Source: a virus
Virus record (IMG/VR): IMGVR_UViG_3300028827_000129
Span: 62,001 to 126,000 of that record
Length of the DNA stretch: 64,000 bases
Reading direction: 5' to 3' (one strand)
The notes below the pieces were generated by a model. The model saw only the letters and a program-made list of their open reading frames with translations. It had not been told where the DNA came from and ran no database searches. Within the stretch, counting starts at the first letter, position 1; every line of letters starts with the position of its first letter. Shown in pieces: positions 20,311-29,221 of this stretch. The position numbers and the translations under genes are program-made.

Positions 20311-20471
20311 TTGATCCTCCTGCTTGACTTGAAGCTTTTAATGCCTTCTTTGATGTGAGCTACTTTTATGAGCCCCATAAACGATTTGTCATCACACGTC
20401 TTTTCTAGCTGAGCTAGAAAGTTTTCATATTCCATCAAAAGATTTTTAAGTTTACTGTATGAGTTAGCCAT
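20295..20471 (-). CDS. 58-residue helical basic protein
   Basis: The start at 20471 (MANSYSKLKNLLMEYENFL) follows AAGGAGGTACTT. Helix-rich with a basic C-terminus (IKSFKSSRRIKWRNK). No family recognised. First gene of a two-gene leftward unit. TATACTATATTG about 40 bases upstream may serve as a -10 region, but a -35 is not evident. Confidence 0.6.
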   Translation of the reverse strand: MANSYSKLKNLLMEYENFLAQLEKTCDDKSFMGLIKVAHIKEGIKSFKSSRRIKWRNK

Positions 20472-20525
20472 AAGTACCTCCTTGAATGTATTTGGTCTAG
20501 CAATATAGTATAGCCATTGATTTTC

Positions 20526-20555
20526 TTGGATTTTAACGTTGTGGTATGGTATAAT
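20526..20555 (+). promoter_or_regulatory. Sigma70-type promoter for rightward genes
   Basis: TTGGAT (20526-20531), 18 bases, then a consensus TATAAT (20550-20555). Transcription would start near 20562, 35 bases before the 20597 start codon. It lies in a divergent region facing the leftward 20295-20471 gene. Confidence 0.75.
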
Positions 20556-20596
20556 ACAAGTAGGAAGTAATATTTTTGCCATGCGGAGGTAGGCAT

Positions 20597-21088
20597 ATGA
20601 AAGACATCGATGCATATTATGACGATATGATCGAAGACGACTCTGTCGACTACAGAGTCGAGCTCAGAAAAGACAAGAACATAAGCGTTAAAACAATCAC
20701 CGGAACAACATTCAATAACTCATGTAAACGCCAAATCGACGGAGTGTGTAAGAATCATAAGCAAATTCCAATGCGCATAAACGATAAAATCGTGCATATA
20801 GACCAAGGAATAGCCAATATCGTATACGCCATGAATAACATCGACGGCATTACTACCAAGTATAGTTGCGAAGGAGATGATGCAGCTGGACAAAAGCCCT
20901 ACATTCTGTTTTCTGCGAAGTCTATAAACGCCATCAAAACCGTATGTAATCTATTTCGAGACAATGCACAAGAGGTAGATATAGTTTTAGAATGCCTTAG
21001 AGCCTCACAGAGCAGTTTTTCTAAAGAACTTGACCTAGCGGTCATATTTCATAAGAAATCGTCTCTACGGGGCTCTAAGATGCCTTAG
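20597..21088 (+). CDS. Hypothetical protein with GITTxxSCEG motif
   Basis: The start at 20597 (MKDIDAYYDDM) has GGAGGTAGGCAT upstream. The 163-residue product has a disordered acidic N-terminus and a C-terminal domain with IDQGIANIVYAMNNIDGITTKYSCEGDD followed by PYILFSAK. A helix leading to GIxTxxSCxG and then a YI-F strand is a recurrent phage domain that I have seen only as uncharacterised. First gene of the rightward transcript. Function unknown. Confidence 0.65.
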   Translation: MKDIDAYYDDMIEDDSVDYRVELRKDKNISVKTITGTTFNNSCKRQIDGVCKNHKQIPMRINDKIVHIDQGIANIVYAMNNIDGITTKYSCEGDDAAGQKPYILFSAKSINAIKTVCNLFRDNAQEVDIVLECLRASQSSFSKELDLAVIFHKKSSLRGSKMP

Positions 21089-21112
21089 AATCGAAAATGG
21101 AGGTACATGGAC

Positions 21113-21250
21113 ATGGTAAATTCTTATAGCTGCCCTAAATGTGGAAAAGAAGACATTGTACATCTATGGTTTCTGGACCAACAAGGAGAAGTTTGGCTAC
21201 AATGTTCTGTCTGCGAGCACGTGTGGTATCTTATTCAGAAAAATTGTTGA
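21113..21250 (+). CDS. 45-residue zinc-ribbon protein
   Basis: ATG at 21113 with GGAGG eight bases upstream; an in-frame ATG six bases earlier is too close to the Shine-Dalgarno. The product has CPKC and, 20 residues on, CSVC, a zinc ribbon with an aromatic-rich middle (HLWFLDQQGEVWLQ). This resembles transcription-factor-type or terminase-associated zinc ribbons in form only. Stop TGA at 21248-21250. Confidence 0.65.
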   Translation: MVNSYSCPKCGKEDIVHLWFLDQQGEVWLQCSVCEHVWYLIQKNC

Positions 21251-21256
21251 TATAAT
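21251..21256 (+). promoter_or_regulatory. TATAAT eight bases before a start codon
   Basis: TATAATATAAAGC directly precedes the ATG at 21264. If this is a -10 element, transcription would begin at or one base before the ATG, giving a leaderless mRNA. There is no Shine-Dalgarno. Similar TATAATATA or TATATT boxes precede 25343, 40029 and 58942. Confidence 0.4.
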
Positions 21257-21263
21257 ATAAAGC

Positions 21264-22091
21264 ATGAGCAACGAAAAACCAAACAAGAAACAAATCGAAG
21301 ATTTGTTGGGCGAAGACATGAAAGATGTAAAGTTTTATAGTCCTGAAGGTTATGGCAGAGCAAAGAAGGCGCTTGTAACGCTTAGTGGGCTAGCTTTGAC
21401 TCAAGATGGAAAGCTAACAAAGCACGATTGGTTTGACTTTCTTGATGTTAAGCTAGACAATTATGACGATATCATTTTGTCAGCTGATGATGCTAGACGA
21501 TTACAACATTATTTCAAGAAGTTGTCTACCGGCACTGTTTCTACGATACCCATGTATTGCGGAGGAGAAAAACATTGCCCACAAGCTGACTTTTGTGAGT
21601 TTGTAAAGTTAGGTAAAATACCTTTGGGTAGAAGATGTTTAGTGGAAGTTGAGTTAGTTGATTTTTGGACCAAACGGTATCTTGAAGAATATGATGTCGA
21701 TGTAAATGACCAGACGGATGTTTATATGATTGGTGAGCTAGCTGAGCTTAATGTCTTAGAAATGCGGATTAATAACATTTTAGCCAAATTTGAAAACTCA
21801 GAATTATCTGAAGTTACAATAGCTGGTCAGGACCAAGATGGCAGACCGATAGAAACGGTAAAAATTAGCCGTTTTTGGGAAATTAAAGAGTCGATTAAAA
21901 ACCGCAGACTTAAAATACTTGAGGCATTAGTAGGAACAAGAAAAGATAAGTATAAGAGGGATGCTGCACTAAAGCGGATGGACAGTAGTGATGGAAAGAC
22001 TTCGCTTGCAGAATTAAAACGTACTATCGATGAATATTTAAAGCAGCAAGAAATTGTAATAGACCAAGCAGAAGATATTACAAGGAAGTAA
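21264..22091 (+). CDS. Putative terminase small subunit or packaging-linked protein
   Basis: A 275-residue product with a helical N-terminus, a Cys cluster (MYCGGEKHCPQADFCEF and GRRCLVE, roughly 96-130) and a long charged C-terminal helix region (IKNRRLKILEALVG to EYLKQQEIVIDQ). The position upstream of the terminase large subunit and the helical oligomer-like C-terminus would suit a small terminase, but four genes intervene and no clear helix-turn-helix is visible, so this is tentative. No Shine-Dalgarno; a TATAAT lies eight bases before the ATG. Confidence 0.4.
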   Translation: MSNEKPNKKQIEDLLGEDMKDVKFYSPEGYGRAKKALVTLSGLALTQDGKLTKHDWFDFLDVKLDNYDDIILSADDARRLQHYFKKLSTGTVSTIPMYCGGEKHCPQADFCEFVKLGKIPLGRRCLVEVELVDFWTKRYLEEYDVDVNDQTDVYMIGELAELNVLEMRINNILAKFENSELSEVTIAGQDQDGRPIETVKISRFWEIKESIKNRRLKILEALVGTRKDKYKRDAALKRMDSSDGKTSLAELKRTIDEYLKQQEIVIDQAEDITRK

Positions 22092-22092
22092 A

Positions 22093-25000
22093 ATGTTACA
22101 TAGTAATAATTTTTTTAGGAATGCTTGGTTTCTTGATTTTGAGACGACTGGTCTTAACCCATCCCAGCATTATATCTGGGAAGTTGGTTATGCCAGATTC
22201 AGTGATTTAGTTTCTCCTAAAGGTAAATATAGACATTTCTTCATTAAGCCCCCGGGTGAATACAACACGGGGGCTCAAGAATTTTTAGCACATTATCGAT
22301 CTATCACTTCCCCAAAAGTTCTTGATCTTTTTGGCGTCAGAGGCTCTGAGAAGCCGTTTGTCGAGCATACACGACATCTCTTATCGAAACTATCTCAAGA
22401 CGAAAGAGAACGCCTTGGATTGCATGAGAGACGTCCGTGGCAGGAAGAAATTTCATTTATTAAAGAAAGACAGAAAGGCCGCGTTACTGGGTTTGCTGCT
22501 TTAGAGCATGCTTTAAGAGGACAGAAAGGTGCTAGTCATGTTAGGTCGTTAGAAGAGTTTTGGAATAGATTTTTTATAGAAGTCCCAATGAGAGGGTCAG
22601 ATGTCTGGGTTCAAAACTTATACTTTGAATCTAGCTTTGCTGCACAACATATCCCGAATAATTTATGGACTCAACATAAGCGTTCAATAGAGCGGTTTGA
22701 CCCAATAAGCCGTCGATTTCAACAACCTCTAGAGTTATTACAGGCAAGATCAAAAGCTTTTACTGCAGGCGATCAAATTTCCGCATGGGCTGATTATTAC
22801 AAGACATTAAGAGATGTTGTAGCAGCCGGGCCACAGAAGGGACAAATGCGGTTTTTTGACCTTATGGACCTTAGCCGCAGCATGGTAGCTCTTGCTAAGC
22901 AAAGAGGATATATAAATCCTAATCAGGGTATAGGTCTTTCAGTTGAGAGCTTCTTAAGGGCTGCTACTGCATCTGGAGATAAGCAATTTGAGTCTTTTAG
23001 GGGGAAGCTTGATGAGATTTTATCATTGGGCTATGGTGATTTAGAGAAGCATAGAGCCGTAAGTGACATTAGAGTCGAAGCGTTAATGGCCCAAAGATAT
23101 CAGCGCATAGCTGAAGCTTTATACCAAGGCCATGCTTTATCTGAAGAAGACGCCGCATTGTTAAATGCTTTACAAGATAAAAAGTTACATAGAGACATAC
23201 ACATAGAAAGGTTCAAGAATACAATTAGTGAAGCATATGAAATTGCTAAGAGTCCAGCTGGATATAAGCTGCTTGTTGGTAAGTATCCAGACTTATTCCC
23301 CGAATTTGGTACATTCAGGCCTGTTGTTGAGAAAACAAGGCCAAGTTTACGTGGACAAACATTAGAGTTGGAGCAATTTAATTACAGCTATTTTCATTCA
23401 GAGGTTGCTACAGAAAAAGATTTAAAGTCTATTTTGAAGTATCATATTCATGAGCTTAAACAGTATGTCGATATCGGAAACGAAGAATTACGGGATATTA
23501 TTAAGAAAGCTATTCCAAGAGACGTTGATGTCTCTGGCATTGTAGAAAAGCCTTCATTTGCAGAGAGCGCAGCTGGTGGACTTAAAAGATTTATTCGAGC
23601 ATCGGCAAGAGACTTGAAGGGCATTAGGTATGGTAATTTACTCGGAGTGCCGCTTGGACTTCTTGCTGTTGCATATGGCGTGCGTTCATATATGATGAAA
23701 AATGAAGATGACTTTGAAGCTATTGTATCAGACGCGCAAATTTCTAGCGATGATGAGGATTATATCCAGGTAGAAGCATTAAGTCACAAGGGCCTATCTC
23801 ATATCTCCAGAAGACAGTTGACTGATTTTGGGAGTGGCTGGCAAGGATTGCCAAAGAAGATTTTCCATGGTGCTCATGTTGGGATTTTAGAAAAAGAATT
23901 CAAAGGCTTATTAGCTAGAACAACAAAGCATATTCATGAAGGTGTTGCTGAAAGAATTTATGGCGTTTGGTTTACATCAAGCTTTAAGGAAGCAGAGGAG
24001 ATAGCTCAATTAAGAGCAGCAGCAAGAGGTACAGAGCCAGCAATCTTTGAAATTGATACAGAAGTCTTGCAGAAATATCATGTGCCTTTCCAGTCGTTTA
24101 AGGCTGAAGATGATATTATGCATTATGCTGTACAAAGAGATATCCCTATATCATTTTTGAAGATGCATAAATTAAAGACGCGCAGCCTTGAGAAAGAAGA
24201 GAAGGTTTTTGAGCTTGATATTGATGATGTATTAAAAGATTCAAAAATATCAGCCAAAGATGATGATTACAATACTATCGAATCCCTAAAACATGAAGGC
24301 GTAGCCGGAAAAAAGCGTAAAAAGAATACTGATTTCGGTAGTGGATATAGAGGTTTGCTTAGTGCACATAATTGGGAAGGCAGAAATATAGCAGAAGAGA
24401 TATTGGATTTTAGAAATGAATATATTCTTGACAAGCGCAATAGAGATGATTTGCGAGGTAGATTGCACCAAGAGCAGATTAAGGCATTAGCGAGACTTGG
24501 GCGATTCAAAGGGAAAGAAGTGCATTTAGCGACCGATCTGCCTGAATTTATTCATACAAACAAGAAGTTATATTATGTAAACACTGATGATTTTAAAGTA
24601 ACTATTGAAGACGCAGACACGTTGATTCTTAAAAGACGAGGGCTTTTAAATATATTCGACAAGCCAATCTATATCCGCGTTGCTGGCCTTGACGCCCCTG
24701 AAACTGAAGCCCACGATTTAGATCCACTATCTTTTGTTAGATGGCACCAGTCACAACCTATGGGCGAAGAGACGACAGAATTATCTAGAGATGTATACAA
24801 AAATTTGTCTCGCATCTATTTCAATCCTAGCAGACTGACATATGGTAGATATGTTGGAGTCTTAACGGACGATGAAGGAACTAATTTAAACATAAAGGCC
24901 CTAGAGGCAGGCTTGGGTACAGAGCTTTATTGGAGCAGAGATAGTTTATTTAATAAATCAGATCTTAAAAATGCGGAAGATTTTGCGAAGATAAGAGGCA

Positions 25001-25323
25001 ATGGGTTATGGCAAAGTACATATTGGCTTGCAGAAGATTATATTAATCATAACATTACGCATAACACATTGACTAGGATAGACAAGCTTGCTGAGGATGC
25101 AAACTATGCCGAGCTTGAAACTTTGCTTTATGACATAGAGAATCGTGGTAAAATCACAAAGGAAGATAGGGCTAAATTACGTATTTTGAGTGATAGTATT
25201 GTTGCAGATAAGGCATATAGGAAACGTTCGATGTCTTATTATGCTTATAAAAAATATTATTCTGGGCATGTAGGGACTGTCCAGGGGCTGCACGATAGGA
25301 AAATAAGCCACACAAAGTATTAA
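22093..25323 (+). CDS. Multidomain protein: DEDDh exonuclease, membrane segment, thermonuclease
   Basis: A 1076-residue product. Residues 12-22 give LDFETTGLNP (Asp15, Glu17) and HRAVSDIRVEA (His320, Asp325), the ExoI and ExoIII motifs of DEDDh exonucleases. Residues about 515-532 are hydrophobic (LLGVPLGLLAVAYG). DYIQVEALSHKG to TDFGSGWQGL (about 556-586) and DYNTIESLKHEG to TDFGSGYRGL (about 725-755) are two copies of one motif. Between them, HGA, GVWFTSSFKEAEEIA and DIPISFLK faintly recall ADP-ribosyltransferase folds. Residues about 830-1000 match staphylococcal nuclease: DADT, IRVAGLDAPET, YGRYVGVL. It is probably a virion or injected protein. Confidence 0.75.
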   Translation: MLHSNNFFRNAWFLDFETTGLNPSQHYIWEVGYARFSDLVSPKGKYRHFFIKPPGEYNTGAQEFLAHYRSITSPKVLDLFGVRGSEKPFVEHTRHLLSKLSQDERERLGLHERRPWQEEISFIKERQKGRVTGFAALEHALRGQKGASHVRSLEEFWNRFFIEVPMRGSDVWVQNLYFESSFAAQHIPNNLWTQHKRSIERFDPISRRFQQPLELLQARSKAFTAGDQISAWADYYKTLRDVVAAGPQKGQMRFFDLMDLSRSMVALAKQRGYINPNQGIGLSVESFLRAATASGDKQFESFRGKLDEILSLGYGDLEKHRAVSDIRVEALMAQRYQRIAEALYQGHALSEEDAALLNALQDKKLHRDIHIERFKNTISEAYEIAKSPAGYKLLVGKYPDLFPEFGTFRPVVEKTRPSLRGQTLELEQFNYSYFHSEVATEKDLKSILKYHIHELKQYVDIGNEELRDIIKKAIPRDVDVSGIVEKPSFAESAAGGLKRFIRASARDLKGIRYGNLLGVPLGLLAVAYGVRSYMMKNEDDFEAIVSDAQISSDDEDYIQVEALSHKGLSHISRRQLTDFGSGWQGLPKKIFHGAHVGILEKEFKGLLARTTKHIHEGVAERIYGVWFTSSFKEAEEIAQLRAAARGTEPAIFEIDTEVLQKYHVPFQSFKAEDDIMHYAVQRDIPISFLKMHKLKTRSLEKEEKVFELDIDDVLKDSKISAKDDDYNTIESLKHEGVAGKKRKKNTDFGSGYRGLLSAHNWEGRNIAEEILDFRNEYILDKRNRDDLRGRLHQEQIKALARLGRFKGKEVHLATDLPEFIHTNKKLYYVNTDDFKVTIEDADTLILKRRGLLNIFDKPIYIRVAGLDAPETEAHDLDPLSFVRWHQSQPMGEETTELSRDVYKNLSRIYFNPSRLTYGRYVGVLTDDEGTNLNIKALEAGLGTELYWSRDSLFNKSDLKNAEDFAKIRGNGLWQSTYWLAEDYINHNITHNTLTRIDKLAEDANYAELETLLYDIENRGKITKEDRAKLRILSDSIVADKAYRKRSMSYYAYKKYYSGHVGTVQGLHDRKISHTKY

Positions 25324-25342
25324 ATTTATATTATATTACAGC

Positions 25343-25933
25343 ATGAGACAGAATCAAATATATAAATTCGCTAGACGGGCTCAAAGGTCAGTTCAACGTT
25401 TTGGTTCTAGGGTTGCTAGAGATTCAGAGCGTTTTGTTGTTGGTAACCCGATCAAGAGGGGGCTGACTTGGGGCGCATTTACGTTTGGGATTGAAGCCCC
25501 TTTTATGAAGAGCCCATTTATGAAAGCAGCTATATTGGGCGGAGGGATATTGACAGCTAATCAAGTTCTTAACAGCGAAAGGGGCGTAATTGTAGAATCT
25601 GCAGATATTATGTTTTCAGGCTTTGGTGCAGGTTTTGGATCGTCTGCTTTTGCAATGCTTGGCGGTGCTGTTATGCCTGGATTAGGTCATGTGATTGGGT
25701 GGGCGGCAGGAGCTTTAATTGGTGGCGGTTTAGGATCAGAAGTTGTTGATGAGATCCATAGAGCTGCTATAAAGGGTCATTCGTTAGCAGTGCCTACCTT
25801 TAGAGGTGGTAATAAATTTATAGATTCTGAAATGACGTATACAATGAGACAGAGGGCAGTTGCTGCTATTCAAAAATCACATATGAATGCTAGGTTTATG
25901 TTAGGCAATGAAGCAAGAATTATGCATGTTTAA
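25343..25933 (+). CDS. Glycine-zipper membrane-active protein
   Basis: A 196-residue product with a basic N-terminus and a long small-residue hydrophobic core (AAILGGGILTANQ, GAGFGSSAFAMLGGAVMPGLGHVIGWAAGALIGGG written in parts here), typical of glycine-zipper domains that insert into membranes. Given its place between the nuclease fusion and the terminase, it may form part of the DNA ejection channel. No Shine-Dalgarno; TATATT precedes the ATG by a few bases. Confidence 0.6.
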   Translation: MRQNQIYKFARRAQRSVQRFGSRVARDSERFVVGNPIKRGLTWGAFTFGIEAPFMKSPFMKAAILGGGILTANQVLNSERGVIVESADIMFSGFGAGFGSSAFAMLGGAVMPGLGHVIGWAAGALIGGGLGSEVVDEIHRAAIKGHSLAVPTFRGGNKFIDSEMTYTMRQRAVAAIQKSHMNARFMLGNEARIMHV

Positions 25934-25945
25934 GGGGAATATAAC

Positions 25946-26530
25946 ATGGCTAATATAAGGTCTAATGAAGGGTTTAATAGCTGGGATGCAATAAGACTTG
26001 GTACCGGGCTTATGTTAGGCGGATGGGGTATCCGCATAGCGTCTAAAGCGATGTCTCGCTTTGTTGGAGATACTCTTTTCGGTACTTTAAAAGGTGCTGG
26101 TAGTTATGCTATGAGAAAGGGGACAAAGCTTGCTGGTAGGTCTTATGAGTTCTCTAAGAATGCAGCGACTTCTGCATATTCTGGGTTTCTTTCTGGCTAT
26201 AGAGGTGAGGCTGGTGTAGGTACAGCTTTTATGGCAGGTAGTCGCGCAAGGGCTTTAAGTGCTGCAGCAAGGAGGAGCGCTTCTGCTTTTTCTTATGGTT
26301 TTTCTGGACGTGGGCCAATGTCTGCTTTTGGCGGCACTAAATATACCCGCGCTGCTGCTAGTCTTGGCAATTATTTTGGCGGTGGTGCGGCTGGCCTGGG
26401 AGCTTCTAAAACTTTATATAGCAGATTGCAGCCTCATCTTGGTGATATTTCTCAAAGGGCTTTTACTAGAGCTATGAGGGTTGGAGGAGCATCTCTAGGC
26501 GCTTATATGCTAAACCCGTTTAGTGATTGA
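25946..26530 (+). CDS. Gly/Ala/Ser-rich virion-type protein
   Basis: A 194-residue product starting MANIRSNEGFNSWDAIR. AAGGGG lies nine bases before the ATG. The N-terminal part has a hydrophobic Gly-rich stretch (LGTGLMLGGWGIRIASKAM) and the rest is low-complexity Gly/Ala/Ser/Arg with helical character. It resembles ejection or inner-virion proteins in composition. No family recognised. It directly precedes the terminase gene. Confidence 0.55.
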   Translation: MANIRSNEGFNSWDAIRLGTGLMLGGWGIRIASKAMSRFVGDTLFGTLKGAGSYAMRKGTKLAGRSYEFSKNAATSAYSGFLSGYRGEAGVGTAFMAGSRARALSAAARRSASAFSYGFSGRGPMSAFGGTKYTRAAASLGNYFGGGAAGLGASKTLYSRLQPHLGDISQRAFTRAMRVGGASLGAYMLNPFSD

Positions 26531-26538
26531 GGCAATTT

Positions 26539-28425
26539 ATGGCAGACAATGATTCTCAACGCTATGTAAAGAATGGTCCAAACTTCGACAATCCTATCTG
26601 TCAGGAATGTCTTAAAGAAGAGAGGAACCATTATGTAAAATGCAGAGGGATTATAGACCCGGAGAAGTTTATACCTCCGGGTCTTGCTACTTCACTTGAT
26701 GAGGATCAATTGCTTGAGTTAAAGGCAGCTTATGACCCTGTTACTTGGGCCAATTTATATCTTGGCTGGTCTCCAAGGTCTAGTAGGGAGTATCATTTTT
26801 ACGATAGAGATTCAAATATACCAGATATACATATAGAGGCGGGGATTGAGTATCAAAAGACAATGTTAAACTGTTCTGCCTACAGGACTATGTATCGCGT
26901 CGGTAGGCGTGCAGGTAAAACAGATGCTTTATGCGTGTTTACTCTATATAAGCTTGTAACAAATAGTGATTATAAGGTCTTGTTTATTGCCCCGCAAAAA
27001 TCTCATGTAGATAACTTTTTCGAGAGATTTGATAAGTTAATAGAAAGTAGTGATAGAATTTCTGCTGATGTTGTCAGAAATGTATCGTCGCCACATAAGA
27101 GGATAGAGTTTAGTAACGGCAGTCGTATTGTAGGCTTTACGTCTGGGTCTTCTTCTGGCTCGCAAGCCACCAATGTTCGAGGGCAGTCAGCTGATTTAAT
27201 TGTTATAGACGAGTGGGATTATCTTAATCCTGAAGACATGAAAGCTATCCGGGCTATTTTGATGACAACCCCGGATACTATTTTAAAAGGGGCGTCTACC
27301 CCTTCTGGGCGTAGAGATCTTTTCTATGTTGAGTGCAACACGATTGGCCACAAAGAATTTCATTATCCATCACAGGTTTTACCATTCTGGAATGATGACA
27401 TGGAGCGCGAAATGCGCTCTATGTATACGGCAAATGAATATAGACAAGAGATTCTTGCCGAATGGGGCTTTGATAATGTTGGTGTCTTCCAGAAAGAACA
27501 TGTAGATAAATGTCTTTTAGATTATTCATATGAAGATATAAAGCCTGAGTCAAAGTTTTTATATGGAATAGGCGTTGACTGGAATGACGATAAAATAGGG
27601 ACGCAAATTTATGTAATAGGTTATAGTACTGAAGATTGTTTATTTTATGGAGCTGCTAAATATAATGTTGCTAAAGCTGGATGGACCCAAGCTTTAGCCA
27701 TAAAGAAAATTATAGAACTAAACAGAATATGGAATCCAGTTTTTATTTACGTAGACGAAGGATATGGAGCGACGCAGATTCAATTATTACGGCAATATTC
27801 TTATGAAAAGATAGGTAAAGTTTCGCCTAGCGATCCAGATGTCAAGTTAAAGGATATAGTAAAGGGCATCAATTTTTCGTCTAAGGTAGATGTTAGAGAT
27901 CCTATTACAAGGCAGCCTGACAGAAAAGATATGAAGCAATTTTTAGTTCAGAATGCTGTTAGGCGGGTAGAAGATGCTACTGTCAGAATACCATCGACTG
28001 ACAAGGAGTTAATTGGACAATTACTTAATTATATTATTTTAAGGCGTAGCGCTACTGGCAAGCCTATTTATAGCCCGAATAGTACTAAGATAGGCGACCA
28101 TTTATTAGATGCATTTATGCTTGCTTTACTTGGGTTTACTTTAGAATATGGAGACCTTATTAAAACCAAGGCCGTGTCTACTGTCAGCTTTGTGAATACT
28201 GGTGATAGCACTAGAGAAGATTTAATCCAAAAAAGATATCCAGAAGAAAGATCGGTTGATAGAACCAATTATTTTGCTATTGGAAGAACAGGGACTGGCA
28301 AAGTAACAAGGGATAATATTTGGAAATGGCCAGGGTTTTTGAGAGATGAACCATTACCTAGACCTAACAGAATGTTTCTTGGTCGTGGTAGACGCAACCA
28401 TATAAATAGAAGGAGCGTTTGGTAA
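26539..28425 (+). CDS. terL: Terminase large subunit (DNA packaging motor)
   Basis: The start at 26539 (MADNDSQRY) follows GAGG by six bases. The 628-residue product has Walker A GRRAGKTD (122-129), Walker B LIVIDEW (220-226) with the catalytic Glu, and a C-terminal RNase-H-fold nuclease with GIGVDWND near residue 350, IYVDEGYGATQ, and IGDHLLDAFMLALLG. It pumps DNA into proheads and cuts concatemers. An N-terminal CQEC plus Cys35 may bind zinc. Located immediately before the head genes, as usual. Confidence 0.95.
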   Translation: MADNDSQRYVKNGPNFDNPICQECLKEERNHYVKCRGIIDPEKFIPPGLATSLDEDQLLELKAAYDPVTWANLYLGWSPRSSREYHFYDRDSNIPDIHIEAGIEYQKTMLNCSAYRTMYRVGRRAGKTDALCVFTLYKLVTNSDYKVLFIAPQKSHVDNFFERFDKLIESSDRISADVVRNVSSPHKRIEFSNGSRIVGFTSGSSSGSQATNVRGQSADLIVIDEWDYLNPEDMKAIRAILMTTPDTILKGASTPSGRRDLFYVECNTIGHKEFHYPSQVLPFWNDDMEREMRSMYTANEYRQEILAEWGFDNVGVFQKEHVDKCLLDYSYEDIKPESKFLYGIGVDWNDDKIGTQIYVIGYSTEDCLFYGAAKYNVAKAGWTQALAIKKIIELNRIWNPVFIYVDEGYGATQIQLLRQYSYEKIGKVSPSDPDVKLKDIVKGINFSSKVDVRDPITRQPDRKDMKQFLVQNAVRRVEDATVRIPSTDKELIGQLLNYIILRRSATGKPIYSPNSTKIGDHLLDAFMLALLGFTLEYGDLIKTKAVSTVSFVNTGDSTREDLIQKRYPEERSVDRTNYFAIGRTGTGKVTRDNIWKWPGFLRDEPLPRPNRMFLGRGRRNHINRRSVW

Positions 28426-28841
28426 TGCTTGGTTTATATGAAAAATCGACAGCAAGTGGGGATTATATTCCGTTTTCATTTAATGATGACATTTCTAACG
28501 TAATTAAAGAATCTTTTAATAGTTCTACTGGAGCAATAAAAGAGCGCCAGTTTTTTATCAGAAATGACGACGCTAACGTTTCTTACTCGTCAATTACTCT
28601 AACTCCACTTCCGAATGAATTAGTTAATGTAAGTGCTGATATAAATATCAAGTTGAAATTAGGTGATATGCGCCCTAGCCAAGATGAATGGTCTAATGTG
28701 GTAGCTGGTGCCTCATTGTCTATTCCTGATATTTCAGACACGCTTTATCATAGTTTTTGGGTTAGGATCGAAGTGAGGCAAAATGCAGCTATTAGAGTCG
28801 AAGATGATATATATTTTGAATTGAGGGCAATAGAGGCATGA
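28425..28841 (+). CDS. Hypothetical structural-region protein
   Basis: The ATG at 28425 overlaps the terminase stop (TAATG) and AAGGAG lies nine bases upstream. The 138-residue product is strand-rich with no signal or membrane segment (SYSSITLTPLPNELVNVSADI, VRIEVRQNAAIRVEDDIYFEL in two parts). It could be a head decoration or neck-type beta protein, but no family is recognised. Confidence 0.6.
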   Translation: MLGLYEKSTASGDYIPFSFNDDISNVIKESFNSSTGAIKERQFFIRNDDANVSYSSITLTPLPNELVNVSADINIKLKLGDMRPSQDEWSNVVAGASLSIPDISDTLYHSFWVRIEVRQNAAIRVEDDIYFELRAIEA

Positions 28842-29212
28842 ATAAGAGTCTCTTTGGTAAAAAGAATGTTACATGGCAAGATCCATATGTAGCTCCGTCT
28901 TTATATAGAAGCAAAAGTAAGAAAAAAGCTGCTGAACCTGTAACACCTGATGATGTTAAGAGTAAGGTGGAAGAAGCTATTCGTCAAACTCAAGAAAATA
29001 TAAAGATTATAGATTCGAGAGGCTCTGGTATATTTTATGAGTTTTCTTATGATAAAAACCCTGAAGTTGCTGATGCAGTTGATATGCTTTTTGATGGGGC
29101 TAAAAATATTATTTCATACGAAATGTATAAGACTGCACTTGGTTATGCGATAAAAATTTTAAAGAATAAGGTTTCCGATTCTAGTACAGTTGGGGATATT
29201 GTTGATTGGTAG
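28838..29212 (+). CDS. Hypothetical protein, 124 residues
   Basis: ATG overlaps the previous stop by four bases; GAGG is adjacent. A basic, Lys-rich N-terminus (SLYRSKSKKKAAE) is followed by two helices. No family recognised. Its position between the terminase and portal suggests a head or packaging accessory. Confidence 0.6.
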   Translation: MNKSLFGKKNVTWQDPYVAPSLYRSKSKKKAAEPVTPDDVKSKVEEAIRQTQENIKIIDSRGSGIFYEFSYDKNPEVADAVDMLFDGAKNIISYEMYKTALGYAIKILKNKVSDSSTVGDIVDW

Positions 29213-29221
29213 GTGAGAGTT

